41,794 nucleotides of DNA, from positions 1-41,794 of the forward strand of contig CAZPLZ010000003.1 in assembly GCA_964587525.1 (NCBI GenBank), written 5' to 3'. The translations under genes and the position numbers were made by a program. This document shows positions 23,159-29,719 of the stretch, in pieces (positions within the stretch are counted from its first letter, which is position 1; each line of letters opens with the position of its first letter). Under the pieces are notes generated by a model. That model ran no database searches, was not told the DNA's origin, and was given only the letters and a program-made list of their open reading frames with translations. Origin of the DNA: CAZPLZ01 sp964587525 (GTDB lineage: Bacteria > Oederibacteriota > CAKKQC01).

Positions 23159-23773
23159 TCAAAATTCCAGGTCTTCGTCCCCTTTGAGTTCGTTGAGCCG
23201 CTTCTCGATGATCTTGGACCGCATCCTGTGGCGGCGATCCAGTTTCACTTTGAGTTCTTTGATTTCCTTTTCCATGCGCGCGATACGCGCCCGCTGCGCG
23301 GCTTCTTTGTGGTCGAAGAGCTCAGCCAGTTTCTTTCCAAGTTCCTGCTTGATGTTGTTTTGTTCTTTGTCGTTCTTGGCCTCGCGCAGCCGGTCCGCAA
23401 GCTCGTCGACTTGATCTTCCATCTTCATCATTTCTATGCGCCGTTCAAACTCTTCCATATTGAATAGTTGTAGTTCTTCCATCTCCCGCGCCATACGGTG
23501 GAGACGCCGCACGATGCGGCGGTGCTCTTCAGGGTGACGTGAAGCCATCCCTTGTATTTTTTTCGCCCGGTGTGGGGAAATTTCCTGAAACATGATTGGG
23601 ATTTTGGCTGGTTCCTCTGGCTGGTGACGCGGCGGCTTGTGCTTTCGCCATTGCGCGTGGCGGACCCGGCGGTCGCCGGGTTCGTCCTTATCAAGTCCAT
23701 CTGCGGTTGCGGGGCTCGTGGACATCAGGCTCGCTAGAAGTGCGGCCAGGGTCAGGCTCAAGAGTCGGCGCAT
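23159..23773 (-). CDS. Exported charged coiled-coil protein of sigma/anti-sigma operon
   Basis: From the ATG at 23773, with a strong ribosome-binding site (aaggaggag), a signal peptide (RRLLSLTLAALLASLMSTSP) leads into a 180-residue, very charged protein. Residues ~75-195 are predicted long helices with heptad-like spacing (EEFERRIEMMKMEDQVDELA, KEIKELKVKLDRRHRMRSKI). No Cys and few aromatics are present. Its start lies 16 bp inside the anti-sigma gene. In other ECF operons the third gene is often a periplasmic stress sensor that controls the anti-sigma factor; that role is possible here, but no CpxP/LTxxQ motif is seen. I do not recognise a family. Confidence 0.65.
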   Translation of the reverse strand: MRRLLSLTLAALLASLMSTSPATADGLDKDEPGDRRVRHAQWRKHKPPRHQPEEPAKIPIMFQEISPHRAKKIQGMASRHPEEHRRIVRRLHRMAREMEELQLFNMEEFERRIEMMKMEDQVDELADRLREAKNDKEQNNIKQELGKKLAELFDHKEAAQRARIARMEKEIKELKVKLDRRHRMRSKIIEKRLNELKGDEDLEF

Positions 23774-24327
23774 GGTTCTCCTCCTTGCAGTGAGTTCCAA
23801 GTCAAATTGTCAATCTCCAATTCTAGGCAGTGAAGCTGTTGCTCCATTTCTTTAAGACGGTCATCCAGCGACAGCCGGGTGAGGCCGGCCATGGAAGGCG
23901 GCTCCCCCCGTGACAGTTCCTGCTGGATGAGCGCCAGGCGCTCATCAATCTGGCGGGCAGGATCCTGGTGGCCCTGAAACAGGCCAGGGCTCAGGACAGC
24001 GACCAGCAAACCGGCGACTGCCGCAGCCACTGTGCCGGCGACCAGCGCGCGGCTAAAGCGCCTGGCCTCCTCGTCCCTGACCCGCTGGCGGGCGGCGTCC
24101 AGTTCACTGGCGGCCTGCGCGTGGAGCGCCTCTTGGACTTGGGGACCCGGCCCGGCTGCGGAAAGCGTCGCCAGGCTGCTGGTGACCATAGCTGCTTCAT
24201 CGACGAACACCCGGCAGAGCAGGCAGGTCGCCAGGTGGCGCTTGAGCTTGAAGGCGCGCCACCGTCCCAGCGTGCCGTCCTGCTCTCTCAACCACAGGCG
24301 CTGGGCACGCTCGCAAGCAGGACTCAT
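23758..24327 (-). CDS. Zinc-finger anti-sigma factor, membrane anchored
   Basis: A 189-residue protein. The N-terminal part has the ZAS motif HLATCLLCR (H-x3-C-x2-C) at about residues 33-41, which binds zinc and grips the sigma factor. A membrane helix (ALVAGTVAAAVAGLLVAVLS) follows near residue 105, then an extracytoplasmic tail with a helical, Leu-rich end (LDDRLKEMEQQLHCLELEID). The ATG at 24327 is fixed by the ATGA overlap with the sigma gene stop; the longer open frame upstream is only shadow sequence. It should hold the neighbouring ECF sigma factor at the membrane until a signal releases it. Confidence 0.85.
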   Translation of the reverse strand: MSPACERAQRLWLREQDGTLGRWRAFKLKRHLATCLLCRVFVDEAAMVTSSLATLSAAGPGPQVQEALHAQAASELDAARQRVRDEEARRFSRALVAGTVAAAVAGLLVAVLSPGLFQGHQDPARQIDERLALIQQELSRGEPPSMAGLTRLSLDDRLKEMEQQLHCLELEIDNLTWNSLQGGEPCADS

Positions 24328-24935
24328 GACGCCAGTTTTCGGGCTCGAGGACTCGCCCCGAAGATGACCAGCCGACGCTGCAGCGTCATGACGGCGTGGT
24401 GCATGCGTCCCAGCGCCGTGTTGATGGAGCAACCTTGGAGGCGGGCGATCTCCTTGAAGGAGAGCTCCGCCTGCCGCATGAGAAACACATCCCGCTGGGC
24501 AGGAGCCAGACCCGCCAGCGCCTCTTTCGCCGCCGCCGCCAGCTCGCGCCGCTCAGCGATCCGCTCAGGCTGCTGTCGCTCCGGCGCAGGGAGCAGCTCG
24601 CCCAGGGTGGGGCCATCTTCGCGTTCCGGGTCCCTCACCGGGTGCGTCTCGATGGAGACGAGTTTGGCCGCTTTGTGCTGGCGTGCCTGGTCAACGATTA
24701 AGTTCAAGGCGATGCGAATAAGCCAGGCTCGCAGCCGTCCCTCGTGCCGGTACTTGTGAAGGTGCGTCAGCATGCGGATGAACACCTCCTGAAGCGTGTC
24801 CTCGGCCTGCGTCCGGTCCCGGACATGGTGCAGAATGAACGTGTAGACGCTTCCAGCGTGCCTTCGGAACAACTCGTCAAATGCGCTGATGTTGCCCTCG
24901 AGATAGCGTTGAATGAGCAGCCTGTCATCGTCCAC
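24324..24935 (-). CDS. ECF-type RNA polymerase sigma factor
   Basis: A 203-residue group 4 sigma factor. Region 2 is visible as FDELFRRHAGSVYTFILHHV and DRTQAEDTLQEVFIRMLTHL followed by AWLIRIALNLIVDQAR. After a linker rich in charged residues comes region 4, LAPAQRDVFLMRQAELSFKE with the helix-turn-helix IARLQGCSINTALGRMHHAV. It starts with GTG at 24935; no better ATG lies nearby. It is the first gene of a three-gene overlapping operon with its anti-sigma factor and an exported coiled-coil protein, so it likely answers an envelope signal. A TATGAT-like -10 is at 24946-24951 on the minus strand, but no clear -35 is seen. Confidence 0.93.
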   Translation of the reverse strand: MDDDRLLIQRYLEGNISAFDELFRRHAGSVYTFILHHVRDRTQAEDTLQEVFIRMLTHLHKYRHEGRLRAWLIRIALNLIVDQARQHKAAKLVSIETHPVRDPEREDGPTLGELLPAPERQQPERIAERRELAAAAKEALAGLAPAQRDVFLMRQAELSFKEIARLQGCSINTALGRMHHAVMTLQRRLVIFGASPRARKLAS

Positions 24936-24990
24936 TGCGCCTCTATCATAGGGAACGTTGTCGTAAGGCCATTTATTGCGGTGCTTCAGC

Positions 24991-25162
24991 AGGCCGCTGA
25001 AAAAGTGCCATCGTTATCTTCCAACCGGCGTCGTTTTTATGTGAAGTGCGATTCCGCTTCGCGGAATCGCTTGATACGCAAGCACTGCCGCGGAGTATGG
25101 CAAAGCCATGCTCCGCGCGGCCTCGCTCCTCGCTCGGCCGGCGAGGGGTTTTTCAGCATCCT
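24991..25162. repeat. MITE-like dispersed repeat, full copy
   Basis: 172 bp between imperfect terminal inverted repeats: left aggccgctgaaaaa (24991-25004), right tttttcagcatcct (25149-25162), 12 of 14 positions matching. Inside are hairpins, gattccgc/gcggaatc near 25060-25080 and gcggagtatggc/gccatgctccgc near 25091-25120. It has no coding frame. The first ~66 bases recur at 41729-41794 with about four differences. It fills most of the gap between the sigma operon and the sulfur cluster. Confidence 0.8.
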
Positions 25163-25219
25163 AGGGGCGTTTTTGACTTATGACCAGGGAACCCGTTGTT
25201 TTCTTGCTACTTTAATAAG

Positions 25220-26212
25220 ATGATTCAGCGCGCTAAGCGAGCGAGAGCGACCCAGCGCGAGGGGGGTCACGGACGCCAGCGCAGGGAATTCAAGGATTCT
25301 CTCACGGCGCTCATCGGCAATACCCCCCTCGTCAAGCTTGAGCAAGCCCACTATAAGGAAGTTGAAATTTGGGCCAAGCTGGAATACCTCAACCCCGGGG
25401 GGGCGGTCAAGGACCGGGCCGCGCTGTCCATCATCGAGGACGGGGAGCGGCGCGGGGTTCTGACGAAGGGCAAAATCATCCTGGACGCGACCTCCGGCAA
25501 CACCGGCATCGCGTACGCCATGATTGGGGCGGTTCGCGGGTACAAGGTGGAGCTGGTGATGCCGGGCAACGTGAGCGAGGAGCGCAAGCGCATCATCCAA
25601 GCCTACGGGGCCACCGCGCAGTACTCGAGCCCGTTCGAAGGTTCGGACGGGGCCATCCGGCAAGCGCGTGAGTTGGTGGCCGCGCATCCGGACCGGTATT
25701 TCTATGGGGACCAGTACAACAACCCGGCCAACTGGCAGATGCACTATCGCACCACCGGCCCGGAGATCTGGCGCCAGACTGGAGGGCGGATCACGCATTT
25801 CGTGGCCAGCGTGGGTACCGGCGGCACGCTCATGGGCACCGGGCGGCGCCTGAAGGAATACAATCCCAAGATCCGTGTGATCGAGGTGCAGCCAGAAGAG
25901 GCGCTGCACGGTCTCGAGGGGATGAAGCACATGCCCAGCTCGATCATCCCGGAGATCTGGGACGAGCGGTTCGCCGATGAGCGGGTCCTGGTCAAAACCG
26001 AGGACGCCTATGAGATGACCCGGCTGCTCGCCCGGATGGGGTACTTCGCGGGCTACTCCTCGGGGGCGGCGTTGAAGGCGGCCCTCCGGGTGGCGGCCCA
26101 GCTTGCGGAGGGCGTCATCGTGATCATCTTTCCGGATTCGGGCGAGCGATATCTTGGCACGCACTTGTGGGAGGAGGGCGATGATCTGTTTGTCACGAAA
26201 CCACGCCGGTGA
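25220..26212 (+). CDS. cysM: Cysteine synthase (CysM/CysK family), likely sulfur-carrier-linked
   Basis: A 330-residue PLP enzyme of the beta-replacement family. The Schiff-base lysine is in LNPGGAVKDRAA; the phosphate/substrate loop is TSGNTGIAYA; the cofactor glycine loop is SVGTGGTLMGTG; and the C-terminal FPDSGERYLG is typical. The enzyme would add sulfide, or sulfur from a thiocarboxylated carrier protein, to activated serine to give cysteine. The JAMM and MoaD-like neighbours favour carrier-dependent use, as with Mycobacterium CysM, which uses O-phosphoserine. The ATG at 25220 is chosen; the N-terminal ~25 residues are basic and not part of the fold. The JAMM gene begins 32 bp inside this one. 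Confidence 0.9.
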   Translation: MIQRAKRARATQREGGHGRQRREFKDSLTALIGNTPLVKLEQAHYKEVEIWAKLEYLNPGGAVKDRAALSIIEDGERRGVLTKGKIILDATSGNTGIAYAMIGAVRGYKVELVMPGNVSEERKRIIQAYGATAQYSSPFEGSDGAIRQARELVAAHPDRYFYGDQYNNPANWQMHYRTTGPEIWRQTGGRITHFVASVGTGGTLMGTGRRLKEYNPKIRVIEVQPEEALHGLEGMKHMPSSIIPEIWDERFADERVLVKTEDAYEMTRLLARMGYFAGYSSGAALKAALRVAAQLAEGVIVIIFPDSGERYLGTHLWEEGDDLFVTKPRR

Positions 26213-26612
26213 GATCTTCCGGTACCTGGAGCAACACTACCCGCACGAGGCGTGCGGGGTGTTCTTCGGGCGCCGGGGCGAATCGGACCAGGTCACTGGG
26301 ATCCGGCCGATCCCGAATCTGAACACGGAGCGGGCTCACGACCGCTTCGAGATGGACCCGCGGGAATTGCTGGCTGCGGAGAAGGAAGCGCGAGCTCAGG
26401 GGCTCTCGATTATTGGGGTGTACCATTCGCATCCCGATCATCCCGCACGTCCGTCCACAACCGATCTGGAGCGCGCATGGGGTGACTTAACGTACATGAT
26501 CGTCTCGGTCCGGGAGGGGAAAGTCGCCGAGTGGACCTGTTGGTTGTTCAACGAAGAGGAGAAGAAATTCCACCCGCGCGTCGTCCGCTTGACAGATGGG
26601 GTGGTAGAGTAA
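26181..26612 (+). CDS. mec: JAMM/MPN metalloprotease (Mec/HcyD-like)
   Basis: A 143-residue stand-alone JAB1/MPN domain. The JAMM zinc motif is complete: Glu in HEACGVFFG and H-S-H-P with the downstream S and D in YHSHPDHPARPSTTDLERA. In bacteria such enzymes act on ubiquitin-like sulfur carriers: Mec removes cysteine from CysO-Cys, and HcyD/QbsD trim residues after the carrier's Gly-Gly. The ATG at 26181 follows an excellent ribosome-binding site (ggaggaggg) inside the cysteine synthase gene, so the two are coupled. The probable substrate is the MoaD-like protein at 27902, which ends in Gly-Gly-Arg. Confidence 0.9.
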   Translation: MICLSRNHAGEIFRYLEQHYPHEACGVFFGRRGESDQVTGIRPIPNLNTERAHDRFEMDPRELLAAEKEARAQGLSIIGVYHSHPDHPARPSTTDLERAWGDLTYMIVSVREGKVAEWTCWLFNEEEKKFHPRVVRLTDGVVE

Positions 26613-26618
26613 GTGCCC

Positions 26619-27860
26619 ATGTCGTTTGTGAAAGGGTTGCGCTGCCGCGAGTGCGGGCGGGAGTATCCCAAAACCACCATCTATGTCTGCGAGTTCTGTT
26701 TCGGCTCGCTTGAGGTGACGTACGATTACGCTGGCATCAAGAAAGCTATTTCCCGGGACGTGATCGCCAAACGCCCTAAGTCGCTGTGGCGGTACCGGGA
26801 GCTCCTGCCTGTGGATGGCGAGCCGCAGTCTGGGCTCCACTCCGGGTTCACCCCGCTGCTGGAAGCGCACAATCTGGCCAAGGCGCTCGGGGTGAGAGAG
26901 TTGTATATCAAGGACGACACGGTCTCTCATCCGACCTTTTCCTTTAAAGACCGGGTCGTGTCCGTGGCGGTCACCAAGGCGAAGGAGTTTGGGTTCGACA
27001 CGATCTCCTGCGCCTCCACCGGCAACCTCGGGAACGCGGTGGCCGCCCACGGCGCCCAGGCAGGGTTGCAGCGCATCATTTTCATCCCCGCAGACCTGGA
27101 GCACGGGAAAATCGTTGCCTCCCTTATCTATCATCCAACGCTGGTCGCGGTGGAGGGAAACTACGATGAGGTGAACCGGCTCTGTTCAGAGATCGCGTCG
27201 CGATACAAATGGGCTTTCGTGAACATTAATATTCGTCCTTACTACACCGAAGGTTGCAAGACGATGGGGTTTGAGATTGCCGAGCAGCTTGGGTGGAAGA
27301 CCCCGGACCACGTGGTGGTGCCGGTCGCTTCGGGATCGCTCCTGTGCAAGATTCACAAAGCGTTCAAGGAGCTGCATCAGTTGGACCTCATCGACGAGCC
27401 CAAGACGAAGATCCACGCCGCGCAGCCGCAGGGAGCGGCGCCGGTGGTCACCGCCTTGAAAGAAGGTTCCGAGATGATCAAGCCGGTTCGGCCCCATACC
27501 ATTGCCAAGTCCCTCGCGATGGGGAATCCGGCGGATGGCTATTTCGCCATCGACTCCGTCAAGCACACCGGCGGCGCCGGGGATGAGGCGTCAGACGAGG
27601 AGATCGTGGCCGGCATCAAGCTGCTGGCTGAGACCGAGGGGATCTTTGCAGAGACCGCAGGCGGGGTCACGCTAACGGTGGCCAAGAAGCTGATCGAGGC
27701 CGGGCACATTCCCAGGCACGAATCCATCGTTTTGTGTATCACCGGCAACGGGCTGAAGACCCAGGAGCCGTTGCTCGCGTCGATCGGGAAACCGGTGACG
27801 ATCAGGCCGAACATCGACTCCTTTGAGCAGCAGGTCGGCCGCAAACACAAGAAAGCTTGA
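26619..27860 (+). CDS. thrC: Threonine synthase-like PLP enzyme with N-terminal zinc ribbon
   Basis: A 413-residue fold-type II PLP enzyme. The N-terminal zinc ribbon has CRECG and CEFCF pairs. The Schiff-base lysine is in HPTFSFKDRVVSVA, followed by ASTGNLGNAVAAHG, the glycine-rich VVPVASGSLLCKI, and TAGGVTLTVAKKL. ThrC normally converts O-phosphohomoserine to threonine. Placed between a JAMM protease and a MoaD-like carrier, this copy may instead, or also, serve sulfur transfer (O-phosphohomoserine to homocysteine), which is inference. GTG at 26613 directly follows the protease stop; ATG at 26619 is the alternative preferred here. No hom or thrB is nearby. Confidence 0.85.
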   Translation: MSFVKGLRCRECGREYPKTTIYVCEFCFGSLEVTYDYAGIKKAISRDVIAKRPKSLWRYRELLPVDGEPQSGLHSGFTPLLEAHNLAKALGVRELYIKDDTVSHPTFSFKDRVVSVAVTKAKEFGFDTISCASTGNLGNAVAAHGAQAGLQRIIFIPADLEHGKIVASLIYHPTLVAVEGNYDEVNRLCSEIASRYKWAFVNINIRPYYTEGCKTMGFEIAEQLGWKTPDHVVVPVASGSLLCKIHKAFKELHQLDLIDEPKTKIHAAQPQGAAPVVTALKEGSEMIKPVRPHTIAKSLAMGNPADGYFAIDSVKHTGGAGDEASDEEIVAGIKLLAETEGIFAETAGGVTLTVAKKLIEAGHIPRHESIVLCITGNGLKTQEPLLASIGKPVTIRPNIDSFEQQVGRKHKKA

Positions 27861-27901
27861 TGATATGATTTGAGGGTGCAATAAACCGTGAGGAGGGAAC
27901 T

Positions 27902-28180
27902 ATGGCAGTCAAAGTGAGAATCCCTACGCCGCTACAAAAGCTTACGAACAACCAGGCAGAGGTGGAGGGAGGTGGGGCCACGCTCAAGGATCTCATTGAG
28001 GACCTGGAGCGGCAGTACCCTGGGTTTAAGGAGCGAGTCTGTGACGAGACAGGCAAGGTGCGCCGGTTCGTGAACGTGTACGTGAATGAGGAAGACGTGC
28101 GTTTCCAGAAGGGCGAAGCGACCCCGCTGAAAGATGGCGACGAGGTATCCATCATCCCCGCGATTGCGGGAGGCCGCTGA
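27902..28180 (+). CDS. MoaD/ThiS-like sulfur carrier with Gly-Gly-Arg end
   Basis: A 92-residue beta-grasp ubiquitin-like protein: VKVRIPTPLQKLTNNQAEVE, LKDLIEDLERQYPGFKERV, FVNVYVNEEDVRF, and GDEVSIIPAIAGGR at the end. Active carriers end in a free Gly-Gly that is adenylated and thiocarboxylated. Here an extra Arg follows, so it should need trimming, plausibly by the JAMM protease two genes upstream. Carriers for molybdopterin (MoaD), thiamine (ThiS) and cysteine (CysO) share this fold; the PLP-enzyme neighbours favour a CysO/HcyS role. It has a strong ribosome-binding site (gaggaggga) and starts 41 bp after the threonine-synthase-like gene. No ThiF/MoeB-type E1 enzyme is in the window. Confidence 0.9.
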   Translation: MAVKVRIPTPLQKLTNNQAEVEGGGATLKDLIEDLERQYPGFKERVCDETGKVRRFVNVYVNEEDVRFQKGEATPLKDGDEVSIIPAIAGGR

Positions 28181-28181
28181 C

Positions 28182-28421
28182 GTGGCCAAGCAGTGGGTGA
28201 AGCTGACCTTCCCGACGAGGCTCATCAAGGAGCCGGTCACGTTTCAGATGGCGAGGAAGTACAAGTTGGTGCCGAACATCCGCCGGGCGAAGGTCACCAC
28301 CACCGTGGGCGAGCTGGTCTTGGAGCTGGAAGGCACCAAGCCCAACCTTGACAAGGGTCTAACCTATCTGGCCAAGAAGGGCGTGAAGGTGGAACCCGTG
28401 GTGGGCAACATCATTGAGTAG
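28182..28421 (+). CDS. Stand-alone NIL domain protein
   Basis: An 80-residue protein whose whole length is a NIL domain (KLTFPTRLIKEPVTFQMARK, then VTTTVGELVLELEGTKPNLD). NIL domains close the methionine transporter ATPase MetN, where they bind methionine, and also occur in small proteins linked to homocysteine formation in anaerobes. It begins with GTG at 28182, one base after the carrier's stop, so it is in the same operon. This supports a homocysteine/methionine role for the cluster: a methionine-responsive regulatory subunit or a sulfur-transfer partner. Which of these is not visible from sequence. Confidence 0.85.
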   Translation: MAKQWVKLTFPTRLIKEPVTFQMARKYKLVPNIRRAKVTTTVGELVLELEGTKPNLDKGLTYLAKKGVKVEPVVGNIIE

Positions 28422-28478
28422 TCTAGTGAACTGGGGACATTCAAGGTTATGTGTGCAACGGGTATGGGAGGTGATGGT

Positions 28479-29666
28479 ATGAAACCAAAGGGCTTATCCG
28501 TCATGGTTCTCTTTGCCTCAGTCGTTCTCTTCACCATATGTTTCTCGACATGTTCCAGTGAAAAGGCGAGTCGTGAAACCAACGGTGCAGCGCTTTCACT
28601 GAAGGAAATTCAGGACATGCTTAGCGCGTCAGGCGTTCACGATCCGTTTGTTCCCCAAGCCCCGCTTGGCCTCACGATAGATCCATCCAGCATTCCCAAG
28701 GACAACCCGATCACGAAAGCGAAAGTTGCGCTTGGTCGACAGTTATACTTCGACCAACGCCTCTCAAAGGACAAAACGATTTCATGCGCGACGTGCCATC
28801 ATCCTTCAAAGGGGTGGACAGATCATGCCCCGGTCTCCACCGGGATTGGCGGTCAGCAGGGCGGGCGAAGTGCGCCAACGGTCATGAATCGGATCTTCGG
28901 CAAGACCCAGTTTTGGGATGGCCGTGCCGCGTCGCTGGAAGAGCAGGCGCTTGGTCCAATTGGCAACCCTATCGAGATGGGATTTTCAGCGGAGGAGGCG
29001 GCGAAACGTTTGAATTCAATTCCTGGATACGAAGTGCAATTCAAGAAGATCTTTGGTGGCCCGGCGACGCCTGAGCGCATTGGAAGAGCAATCGCGGCGT
29101 TTGAACGGACTGTTTTAGCCGGAGCAAGCCCACAGGATTACTACGAAGAGGCCCAATTCTTCCTGGGTGGTGAGCCGGATGAGAACGAGTCGCCCGAGGA
29201 CCGCAAACGGCGTGAGCGAGTCTTGGCCGATTACAACGCGCACAAGTTAAGCGCGTCGGCCGAACGCGGGAGCCAGCTGTATTTCGGGAAGGCCAGCTGC
29301 AACCTGTGTCATGATGGCCAGAACTTTACTGACGAGGAATTTCACAACATCGGTGTCGGGATGGACAAGAAAGAGCCGGACCTCGGGCGCGAGGAGGTCA
29401 CCAAGAACGAGAAGGACCGCGGCAAATTTAAGACCCCCTCGCTCCGTAACGTCGCCCAGACGGCTCCCTTTATGCACGACGGCAGCCAGAAAACGCTTAT
29501 GGAGGTTGTCGAGTTCTACGATAAGGGCGGCCATCCGAATACATGGCTCTCGGGAAAAATGAAGCCTCTCGAACTAACCGCGCAGGAGAAAGAGGATCTC
29601 GTGAAATTCCTGGAAGAAGGGCTGACCGGGGTCGTGACACCCGTGACCGAACCACGCTTGCCATAA
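28479..29666 (+). CDS. Di-haem cytochrome c peroxidase (MauG/CcpA family)
   Basis: A 395-residue exported protein with two c-type haem sites: ISCATCHHPSKGW and SCNLCHDGQNF. The first domain carries the family stretch LGRQLYFDQRLSKDKTIS, and the C-terminal FKTPSLRNVAQTAPFMHDGS is diagnostic, with the Met/His distal region. It reduces hydrogen peroxide in the periplasm using small cytochromes. The ATG at 28479 follows a near-perfect ribosome-binding site (gggaggtgat). The N-terminus has a hydrophobic leader ending in FSTCSSEKAS, possibly a lipoprotein signal. It lies 57 bp after the NIL gene and converges on ligA; no haem-lyase genes are nearby. Confidence 0.92.
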   Translation: MKPKGLSVMVLFASVVLFTICFSTCSSEKASRETNGAALSLKEIQDMLSASGVHDPFVPQAPLGLTIDPSSIPKDNPITKAKVALGRQLYFDQRLSKDKTISCATCHHPSKGWTDHAPVSTGIGGQQGGRSAPTVMNRIFGKTQFWDGRAASLEEQALGPIGNPIEMGFSAEEAAKRLNSIPGYEVQFKKIFGGPATPERIGRAIAAFERTVLAGASPQDYYEEAQFFLGGEPDENESPEDRKRRERVLADYNAHKLSASAERGSQLYFGKASCNLCHDGQNFTDEEFHNIGVGMDKKEPDLGREEVTKNEKDRGKFKTPSLRNVAQTAPFMHDGSQKTLMEVVEFYDKGGHPNTWLSGKMKPLELTAQEKEDLVKFLEEGLTGVVTPVTEPRLP

Positions 29667-29719
29667 TGCTGTAAGTGGGTTCATTCACAACCTGCTGGTT
29701 CGACCTCAGCGCAATTATT

